A DNA stretch of 64,000 nucleotides from Monarcha castaneiventris obscurior. Taxonomy: Eukaryota > Chordata > Aves > Passeriformes > Monarchidae. The notes under the pieces were generated by a model. That model made no database searches and was not told where the DNA came from. It saw only the letters and a program-made list of their open reading frames with translations. The stretch is taken from the NCBI GenBank assembly GCA_026261815.1, contig JAMPIT010000890.1, forward strand, positions 12,864,001 through 12,928,000, read 5' to 3'. Made by a program: the position numbers and the translations under genes. Below are positions 37,338-47,400 of this stretch, piece by piece (the first letter of the stretch is position 1; each line of letters begins with the position of its first letter).

Positions 37338-37378
37338 GGGTGGGTTGGGGAGATTGGGGTGTTTGGGTGTGTTTGGGG
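37338..37378 (+). promoter_or_regulatory. G-quadruplex candidate upstream of CYP2U1
   Basis: Six runs of three or four G separated by loops of one to seven bases fit the canonical quadruplex pattern on the + strand. They lie about 600 bp before the CYP2U1 start codon and just left of the CpG island. A T/TG-rich tract follows. Function is inferred from sequence form only. Confidence 0.5.
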
Positions 37379-37978
37379 TTTGTTTTTTTGGGTTTTTTTT
37401 GTTTGTTTGTTTTTTTTAATTTGGGGGAAAGGAGGAGAGCTACACGGCTTTTTCCTCTAAAATGTAAGTGGCCCTCTACGCAATCTCTCTGTGCTGTTCT
37501 GCATTTGCCAAGCAGTTACGGAGCCTAGAGCTGCGACATGCCTCTAGGTTAGTCCTTGGGTCTGAAAACAGCGAATTTCGGTGTATTACCTCGAACTGCC
37601 AGTTTTTTGTGTTTGGGAAGAGGGAAGAAGGATCCATCTGCATTTCCTTCCCTTCTGAACCGCTAAAATAAGAGCTGTTTGCGTGAGGAGCATTGGAAAG
37701 CAAGTCCTGTGGGGGGTGGAGGGGAGCGCTCACTTTTTTTTGTCGGCGTTGTTTTTTTTTAATACGAGCTGCACATGTATTTAATTCTCCACAAAGTTCG
37801 GCTCTGCCCCCTCCTGCCGGCCGCGGGGGCGGTGTCGGGGCTGGGCCCCGCTGCCCGCCCACAGGCCCGGCGGGACGGGGTCAGGGCGCCGCCGGCCTCG
37901 CCTCCCGCCCGCCCCCGCCATCTTAAACCGCTACGCGCCGGCAGCCAGCCGAGGCCGCCGCTCCCGCAGCCCTGGGAG

Positions 37979-38417
37979 ATGGCGGTGCCGAGCACGGCAG
38001 CCTGGACGTGGCTGCTGCGGCCGCCCACGGCCACCGAGCTGCTGCTGGTGGCCCTGTGCTGGCTGGGCTGCTACTGGCTGCTGCGGCGGCGGCCGCGGGC
38101 GCTGTCGGGGCTGCCGCCGGGCCCCGCGCCCTGGCCGCTCGTGGGCAACTTCGGCTTCGCCCTTCTGCCGCCTCCGCTGCTGCGCAGGTGGGCGGTGGAG
38201 GTGCAGGGCGACCGGCTCTCCCCCGCCTTCTCGCCCCATGTCTTCCTCACCGGCCTCACCAAGATGTACGGCAGCGTCTTCCGGCTCTTCGTGGGCAACC
38301 GCCCCATCATCATCCTCAACACCTTCGGGGCGGTGCGGGAGGCGCTGGTGCAGAAGGCGGAGGTGTTCAGCGACCGGCCCTCCGTGCCCATCGTCCTCAT
38401 GATCACCCACAACAAGG
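37979..38417 (+). CDS. CYP2U1: CYP2U1 exon 1
   Basis: GC-rich exon encoding [13 protein letters not shown] and the membrane anchor, hinge and first helices up to MITHNK, plus the first base of Gly147. The donor is GTAAGC at 38418. Long minus-strand open frames over it reflect base composition only. Confidence 0.95.
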
Positions 38418-41400
38418 GTAAGCGCCCGGGGCCGCCCCGAGTCCCGCTCGGAGAGCTGCCGCACGCCCGGTGATGGCCAGGGAGATGCTGAGGAGCGGTA
38501 CCGAGCCGGAGATGCTGAGGAGCGGTTCCGAGCCGGAGCCGCTCGGAACCGCGGCTGCTCTGCCGAAATTTATAACTAAATCCCACCAGTTGTGGCCTGA
38601 ATCATTTACTTGCATTTTGCTCCTCGCATGTGTCCCTCGCCTTGCTGCTGACTCAGAGAGAAGCTGGCCCTGCCTTGAGGGGGATGTGCAGCATCCCCGT
38701 GAAGTTGGCAGTGCTGCACCGTGCGCCACAGAGCGCCTTCGGGTGGCTGAAATCCCTGATCCCTTTGGCTCTGTGTGCAGTAAAGGGACTGAGGAGCGGC
38801 TGGCAGAGCTGGGCTGGTTCAGACTCTTGAAGAGGCGGCTCGGGGGAGACCTTATTGCTCTCTACAGCTGCCCGAAAAAGGGGATGTAGCCAGGAGGGGG
38901 TCGGTCTCCTGGGTAATGAGCGATAGGGCAAGAGGAAATGGCCTCAAGATGTGCCAGGTGAATTTTAGGTTGGGCATTAGGAGGATTTTCTTCACAGAAA
39001 GGGTGGTTTGACGGTGGAGTGAACTGCACAGGGGGATGGTGGGATCAGCATCCCTGGAGGTGTTTAAGGAAAGACTGGACATGGCACTTGGTGCCATGGC
39101 CTGGTTGAGATGGCTGCCTGCTTGCAAACTACTGTTGCTGTGATGTGTGCCAATGTGTTAGTTATTCTGCATGTCAAAACTTACTGAACATATTTGGATT
39201 TCGTTTTGTTTTGGTTTTTTTGGTTTTTTTAAGAGTTCAAAGGAGAGTTACTAGCTTTTGCCAAAAAAAAAGGCATGAAGAGTTTAAACACATGATGGCA
39301 ATCCTGCAGGTAGAATTTCTTCATGTTTAGTTTTTAGGTCATTACGCATCTCAGTGTTTATGGAAATCTACTTACTCTTTTTCAGTTTAGGAGATGTTTT
39401 TCAGTTTAGGAGGTAACAGAAGGGTTGTTAGTGCGCTAGCTTGTTGTGAAACTTACCTTCTTATATTTTTCTAAGGCTAGAGAAATCTATTTTTTTAAGT
39501 ACCTGAAACATCTATCTTCTTTTTTTTTTTTTTCCTGTACCAGAATTGCTTTAGTAAAGAGGAGAAGAAAGTGAGGGACCTAGATCATGTTTATTAAAAT
39601 GCTGTCGGGTACCATTGCTGAAATCAGTGTAAAGAATAAAATAAAAAAAAAAAAAAAAGGATGAATTATCTTGGTTTAATGATACTGGTCCAAGACAGAT
39701 CTTATTGGCACGTTGTTATCATGTGTGAGTATTTTTAGGTACAGTACTTTAGCAAGAACTGGAGGAGGAAAGGAGTAGAGGAGTTGGATAATTGTAGCAG
39801 TGCTGTAAAACTTCATGTTCAGGCTCATGGTAGATTTCTTTTTCCTTGAATGCCATGAATTTCATCTGTTTCTTGTTCTCTGTCAGACTTATTTGAATAT
39901 GGTGAAGCAGAGTAGCCAGGGCAGTTGGCAGCTTCCACCAGTGGGTGCTCCAGGAGAGCTGAAAGTACCCGGAGCCTGTTGTCCATAGCCAGAGCGTGCT
40001 GCAACCAAGCCCAGGGACGGTGCCTGTCTGTGTTGCAGTGTGGCAGGGACATTGTGTTGCTTCTAGGTTTGGTTTTATCTGGGAAGTCACCATAGCTGTG
40101 CTCTGCCCAGCTGGCCATAAAACATCCCCAGCTGTTCCACAGTGCTTGTGTTTGCTGGTGCAGCGCGCTGAATTGCCCCAGATGCAGGAGCGCACCTCAG
40201 GTACACATTAGAGGACACCAGAAAGGAAACACTATAGAAGCCAGAGGAAATAATCTAGCTGACCTGGCAGCAAAGGAAGCTGCACAGAGTGGGAAAGAGG
40301 TCAAAAGTACCTACTAGGAAAAGAAACAGTAAAAGCAGGATGAGGTGTAACTTCAGATCTACCGCTCACAATTTGGGTGCTACAGCTCTGGGAGGTTTAG
40401 TGTCCATTTTGGGTTCCTGCATGTCCTTGGGTTCCTTCCTTCTGTAAGTGATATGAGCTTACAGAGCTATGTTCTTGTAAGCTACATTTGTTGGTGTAGT
40501 TTTGTCTTTACCCTGAGCTGCCCTGCCAGGTATGGGGTAGAAGAGAGAGGGGCTTATCTGAGCTTTGTGGCTCTATTGTGTATAAGATGCAAATAAAATA
40601 ATTGTGCCTGGGGGAGAGCAGGTAGAAGTATCAGAAATGGCAAATACTACATTTCAGCAACTTGATTAGCAAAGGAGGGAAGCCTTCTTGGCTGGAGTGC
40701 CATAAGAACTTCAGGAAGAAGGTAGAGGTCAATTCTTAATTGAAGGCTTCTGCACATGTGTCTGCAGAAAGAGAAGTAATAGACTGAGGAGAAAAAAAGA
40801 GATTTCTGTGGTTTGGTTTTAGTATTATAGTTTTTTGTAGTCTCTAGCTACGAAAGGTAGCAAAGACTGAATCTGCGGAGTAGGTGAAGTCTGCATGGTT
40901 GTCTGCCTATATAGCCCTGCCCTGTGCATATCCAGATGTGGACATCTGACAATACAGAAGCTGAATGTTATTAAATGTCATGACTGCTGTGTTTGTCAGT
41001 GTTCCCAGTGTTGTAGCAACACTAGAGCTAGCAGTAAAAAATGGCGGGGGGGAGGGAGGAGAGGAAGTAAGCCTTTGCCAGGACATGCTTCTTGTAAGGA
41101 TTTGAAATTTTTTCGTGTAAAATGGGGAATAAAATGAACTCTCTGGTTTTTTGAGTTTGTTGGTTGTATTGAAAGGGTTTCATTATCGGCTCATAGAAAT
41201 TAGGCCCCTGTACTGAGCATGAAGTCCTGGTTATTGTTGCTTCAGAATTTATTACTGTATTTCCTTCCAGGTTTGTTGTTGTTGTTTGCTTGTTTTGCTT
41301 TGCTTTAGTTTGTTTGCTTTAGTTTGTTTGTTTTTTTGTTATTTGGGAGGTGGGGTTTAAGAGTAGAGATGTCTGTGCTGACTAACTTGACTTTTTAGGG

Positions 41401-44400
41401 CAGGCAGATTTTCTTTGAAGTCAGCAAAGGACTATTCCATTACTGTAGCTTGGTAGTGATGCAGTTGAGAGCTTGCTTTCTTCTCTTACCTATGCTATTC
41501 TATCTTTATGTTCTTATTCTTCCTTAATGTCTCTTCTGTGTTATTCTTTCCCAGTTTACAAATCAGTTATTAGTATTCTGCAGCAGTTTGGGGCTTGGGG
41601 ATATCAGAAGACACCCGCGCGCTCTGCAGGACGGCTGGAGAGGCTCACTGGGTGTGGGGAGGTGTGTTGTTGGTGCTTTTCTCTGGGGCTAGGGGAGTCT
41701 CTTTTCCCCTCATGACAATAGGTCTGTTTCCTTTTATGAAAGTATTTGGATACTTAACCTCATTTTCCTAACAACAAAAAAGGGACGAGATTGTGGATGC
41801 ATAGCCTGTTTCGGAAATATTTGTTGTGGGATAGAAGTGGTGATAACCTGGTTTTGTTCCAAGAAATCCATGTTTCTTTCACAACCCAGCCACAGACCCT
41901 GGAAACTCAAGTTGGTTCTTGGCCAAATCCAGCCTCAAATATGCCTGTTTTTTCACTTAACCTACTTGAGGACACCAGTGCTAACAGGAAACAGTTGAGA
42001 GGGGAAATCTGGAAAGTTTTTGGTTCTGTTTTTGAAGGACCAGGAAGTGGGCATTTGAATAGATTGCCTAAGGAATGTCTTCATGTAGAGAAGATGAAAT
42101 TCAGCTGATTCTGAGCTTGTCTTGACTCTTCCTAATGTTCTTGTTCAGGACGTTTGAAGCTAGGTCATGTGTCGTATTCTTTTAGCATTAGGGGCTAGGA
42201 GCATTAACTTGCAATAGAAACGTAGGTAATGTTAAATATTGAAACATGGTGCATCTTCCAGTACTCATGTACTACTTCTGTTTTCTTGTGGCCGTTTCTC
42301 CTTTTAAATTCAACATTAAGTTTTGCAATTGACAGAAGAATTCATGTTGCTTTTATAAAGTAACTTTTTATTTCAAGAAAAAATAACGTAGTGTCACTTT
42401 ACTGGAAAAACAAATCCAGAACTAGGTCATGTTTGATGACTAAACTTTCTCAGGTTAACCATGGAGTACATTAGAAATAGCACGTTGTGTATTTGTTACC
42501 CTGTGGTGTCTTTGGTGTGGTCTTTTAATTCAACAAAAGAGATGTTTCTGTTTGTAAGTGAGTAATAGGGATTTAATTTACACAGTGTTTCATAATGACA
42601 CAATCATGCAGAGCAAGTGCCTAGGGCCATCAAAACTGTTGAGATGCAAATCAAACAGGTTTTTGCCAAGTGTCTCTGAACCTGTCTTCACCTTCCCAGT
42701 TTTCTCACAGTGTGAGTATCCTGTATTTTTATTATAAAGAAAAAGCTTGCTTGTAATAGAGACACATGCAAAAAGTATTGAGAAGTTTGTGTAACACGAA
42801 GGGGAAAATACTGCAAATCCGTTTGTGTTTTAATGTCTTCTGTTGTCCCTTGCTGAAGGAGTTCATGTCTCAGGAGGAGAAAAGGCTGTATCTAACATAG
42901 TCCCAGACTAACATTTCCCTCTTCTCTGTCTATTCGTGTCTTGCGAAGTGTAATGAACTGGTGATGTAACTTGAATATTCATTTCATTGATTAGGAAAAG
43001 GAGAGACTGTGTTTCCAAAAGCTGTTATAGAGAATCTTGTGCTCTTCCTTTAGCTCCTAGCCAAGTGTTAGGGAGAGATTTGCTGTTATCATTTCCCTCT
43101 CTTCTGGCTCTTGGGTTGCAGGCCTGTCTAACTATTTCTTATTGAAAATTGGGCATTTTGGTCTCAGACTCTCCCTTTTTATTTCAGGTGTTATTTTTGC
43201 ACCTTATGGCCCTGTCTGGAAGCAACAGAGGAAATTCTCTCTCTCAACACTGCGTCATTTTGGAGTAGGGAGACATAGCTTAGAGCCTAAAATCATTGAG
43301 GAGCTGAACTTCATAAAGGAGGAAATGCTGAAGCATGGAAGGGATTCATTTAATCCCTTCCCAATCATTCGCAACGCAGTATCCAACGTTATCTGCTCCA
43401 TGGCCTTTGGCAAGCGTTTCAACTACGAGGATGATGAGTTCAAGACGATGCTGAAGAACATGGCCCGTGCCCTGGAGCTGAGCGTGAACAGCTACATGAT
43501 CCTGGTCAACATCTGCCCTTGGCTCTACTACCTTCCCTTTGGGCCTTTCCGGGAGCTTCGGCAAACTGAGTTAGATATTACTGCTTTCCTGAAGGGGATA
43601 ATTGCCCAGCACAGGGATACACTGGATACAGCAAATCCCAGGGACTTCATTGATATGTACTTCATCCATGCAGAAGAAGAGAAGAACAACAAGGAGAGCA
43701 GTTTTAATGATGATTACCTGTTTTTTATCATTGGTGACCTCTTCATCGCAGGCACAGATACCACTTCCAACACATTGCTGTGGTGCCTGCTCTACATGTC
43801 TCTTTACCCTGAAGTACAAGGTAAGATTATTTTATTCCAGGTGATTTATTCCAGACTGTAAATCTCCAGATGGATACTCAGAAGCAAACAGCAACAGTGA
43901 AGAAATCATTTGGAGTGCCAACGGTTCGTGTGTATGTATAATTCCAAAGGCTGCTATGTAATCAGACATCTATCCTGCTGTGCTAGTGTGATTTCTAGGT
44001 TAGTCCTATATATTTAGTGCTAAATGGCCCTTTAATCTGTGAACTTTATCTTTCCCAAGCAATTCCAGAGTACTTTAGCACGTTTGAAAAACTTTGGCAG
44101 TTGTGGCATTCCAGGCATATAGGAGTGATAAGAGATGTGTGAAGACTGTAGTGGTAAGGTCTGCTTTTTTGCCTCTCTGAGCAGGGAGGTTCTTGAGCCT
44201 AGTGACAGAGTCTGGGGAAGTGAAACACTGCCTGTTGTAGAGGAAGATCAAATCAGAGACAGCTTAAGCAAACTGGACTTGCACAAGTGCACAGCACCAG
44301 CTGCCAGTGTTGTTAGAGGGCCCCTCCCCATCAGTCTCGAGTGGTCATGGCAGTCGGGTAGGCTGCTGATGATGAGGGGCAGGGGGGAGACACATGGAAC

Positions 44401-47400
44401 ATGGGACCACAAAGCAGAGGCAGAACAAACTGGTCTTGTTCAGTGTTAGGAAAGGATGACTGAGGGGAAACCTTATGCTGTCTACAACTATCTGATCAAA
44501 AGATGCTAAGAAGATGGAGGCAGTCTCCCCTGAGATGTGCAGTGGAGGGAAGGAAAGCAGCAGACAACTTACAACAAGAAAATTCTGGTCAGATACTAGT
44601 AAAAGAAATTGCCCTGTGAACATGGCAAAGGAGTGACACAGATTGCCCTGAGAGGTAACAGAATCTCTGGCTTTGGAAGTTTTTGAAGCTAAGTGGGGCA
44701 TGACCCTGAGTAGTCTTGTCTACCCTGAGTTTGTTCTGCCTGGAAAAATCTCTTTAAATAGGTCAAGATCATAGTTTATTGCACAAAGTCAACCGAACTG
44801 TTGACAAAAGATTGCAAAACAGGGCGCCAGTTCCGTACATGGGAGAGAGAGTTCACTGGGGACAAATGTAAAGTAAACTTTTATTGCATAGGCTTGTTCT
44901 TCTGTTTTTGATGTTGTGTGTTATCACTGCTTGACTTGATATGCAGCTACATGGATTACATATATTCTAAATTACACAAATGGAATCTAGAAGAGTTTTG
45001 TTTTTGCTTTTTTAACCTCTTTTCCTTCTGCCTGGTACTGTATGTGTATGTGCTAGTCAGTTTTCACTTTTCTGCTGACCTCTAAAGGTTTTGTTACCTC
45101 TCTTTGATTTCCCCTTTCCTTATGCTGTGGCTCTTGTCAAGTAATATAAGTATGCTCAGTATCCCATTCCTTACATCCCAATTGCCGTGGAGTTATGGAT
45201 GGGCCTCTTTTTTTTTTTTTTTTTTATTCCAGGTAATACATTTCTCTTAAATGTATTTCCTCCCTAGAGAAAATTCCTGAATTTTTTATCTTTTAGAAGT
45301 AGAAAAAGTTGCTTGCAGACATGGGAAGGCAAACTAAGGGCTAGCAGAGGAAAAACAAGTCTTTTTGGAAAACAGGTTTGCTTTTTACAGGGAAATAGAG
45401 AATGATGTGTATGGACAATATGGTCAAGTCCTGGCACGTATTTGGTTTGTTCTCTTCCCTGACTTTGTTTTGGTCCTTGGCTTCTGAAGATCTGTGAGAT
45501 TTTTAAATATATGAAAAGTAGTGGAGCGGTTCAAGTAACATGCTGTTGCAGAGACTGCTGAAGTTTACATTTTGTGTAAATGTACAGTTTGGCTGCTCTC
45601 TGCATAGTTCTCTGCATAGTTCTCTGTATGATGTATATGTATATATCTCTATTATAGTGTACAGAAATGAGTTGTTCGGGTTAAAGCACCGGTGTGACAT
45701 TTGACATGAGACAGTTTCCTTAATTTTTTAACTTTTTGTTATCCATTGAAGACTCTGTTTATCTGTTTAGATTACTGTGGACATGCATGCCTGAATATAG
45801 GGCTATGGTATCTCCCTAATAAAAGTAGAAAACCCCCACAAAGAAGGTACTGGAGAGCCATGCTGTCAGCACATCTCTTGCTGTATTTTTTGTATTTTAT
45901 AATGGTCCTAATGCATGAGCTTTTTTCTGGCAAGCCCAGTAGGTGGCAGGAGCGGCTCGGTAGACACAGTTCAGGCAGCACTTGTGGATGCTGCTCGGGA
46001 AGCAGGCACAGTTTTTTTCATTGAGCTTTTACTTAATCCTGTATCACTGCTAAGGAGAGAAAACAGCAAAAGCTCAGAGTATCAGCTGCCTGATTGGAAA
46101 AGGCAGGCAGGACAACCACAAAGTATGCAGCATATAAAGGGTAGAAAATAAAAACTGACTTGTATTATTTTTGATTAAAGGTTAGTTCTGAGGTCTCCTC
46201 TTTCAAGATTGTCTTTTGTAGTGTAGCCAGATTGCAAGTTACCTGCAAGAAAAGGCACATCATCCTGTATGTACATAGGTGAAGAAAATCCTGAAGTTTG
46301 GAAACTTCTATGAAGAGAATTACTTGTATGCTGAGCCTTCAGTGAAGTGAATGGGGCAAGCAAATAGTTTGGTGTTTTTTGCTTCCCGTGAATGAGAAAG
46401 TAGATAAGCTCATGAACATTTCTGACTTTGCAGAAGGGCTGTGTGAGAAAGGAGCATCTGCTGCTGCCTTTGGAGGAAATGGGGCATAGCTGAGTTTGGG
46501 TTCTGTGAATAGAAAGTAGGAGATGGCAAGAACAAGTTAAATGGCTTCAATGCTTGCAGTAACAGCACCAGAATCCCTGCTCCAGAATGAAGTATCTAAA
46601 GCAGCTTCATGAAAAACTTTCCAGTCACCTCACGCTCAGGCACACACTGCACGCAGTTCTCTTACTGTTCAAGTTTTTAATTGCAGAGCAGAAGCTTGAT
46701 GTTTTCATCATTCAAATTACTATGTAGGTAAGCTCCTAAAGTAAGATTATGAATACATTTGGAGTAGCAACAGGACTTTTTCTGTACTTTTCCAATAATG
46801 AAGGGCTAGCAATGTCTGTCATCTCAGTACCTTTACTCTTGACAGTTGTCAAGATTGTGCTTGGTCGTTTTCTTCTTAACTGAGTCTGTTCCTAAGGCTA
46901 ATGTTGCCCTAGCTGTTTCAGCTAGGAATCACATCTTGAAGTAATTTTTGAGAAATCTTTGTAAACAGTGAAGCAAACATAGATTAAATTGAGATGATGT
47001 CTTCTCATATATTATGTTGTCTTTTGACTTCTTTATTTTTCTTGCTCCCTTTGAATAGAAAAGGTTCATGCAGAAATTGAAGCAGTTCTAGGACGTGACA
47101 AAGTTCCCTCTCTTGTTCACAAGGCTCAAATGCCCTTCACAGAGGCAACCATTATGGAAGTGCAGAGGATGACTGCAGTTGTTCCCCTTTCAATTCCTCG
47201 AATGGCCTCAGAAACTGCTGGTAAGCTTTTCTAGAGACTTGTTACTACAGCGTGTCCTCTGAGGATGAAGATCTGATGGGACAGCTAGTGATAACTTACA
47301 AAGACCTCATTTACCTATTAGACCTGTAAAACAAATATGTAAAATGCCCTTTATAGGGACTAGGTAGCCTTGACATACTCCTCTCTGTAAACAGCATGTC

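Larger units (their letters stand above)
37780..38560. promoter_or_regulatory. CYP2U1: CpG island promoter of CYP2U1
   Basis: An abrupt rise in G+C and CpG density from about 37,780 to 38,560, spanning the likely start of transcription, exon 1 and the start of intron 1. No TATA box is apparent near the start. The motif CCGCCATCTT (37915-37924) is a reverse YY1 site, and the start-codon context AGATGGCGG repeats the same core in the other direction. This is typical of a housekeeping-type initiation region. Confidence 0.75.
38418..43187 (+). other. CYP2U1: CYP2U1 intron 1
   Basis: A 4.8-kb GT-AG intron. It starts inside the CpG island with a 27-bp tandem duplication. It then holds a CR1 fragment (38775-39118), a 19-bp tandem repeat (39378-39415), an A-run near 39640-39658 and a retroviral RNase H remnant (40201-40317). 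TTTG-rich low-complexity DNA (41270-41345) follows. No other gene was recognised. Confidence 0.85.
43821..47058 (+). other. CYP2U1: CYP2U1 intron 2
   Basis: A 3.2-kb intron with a degraded CR1 (about 44430-44750), an 18-base T run (45208-45225), a 12-bp tandem repeat at 45598-45630 and a perfect CTCF-like motif at 45936-45949. Confidence 0.85.

Noticed and set aside
37931..38729. Minus-strand and alternative-frame open frames over CYP2U1 exon 1
   Set aside because: These are shadows of the GC-rich real exon. The + strand frame reading the P450 anchor and hinge explains the region.
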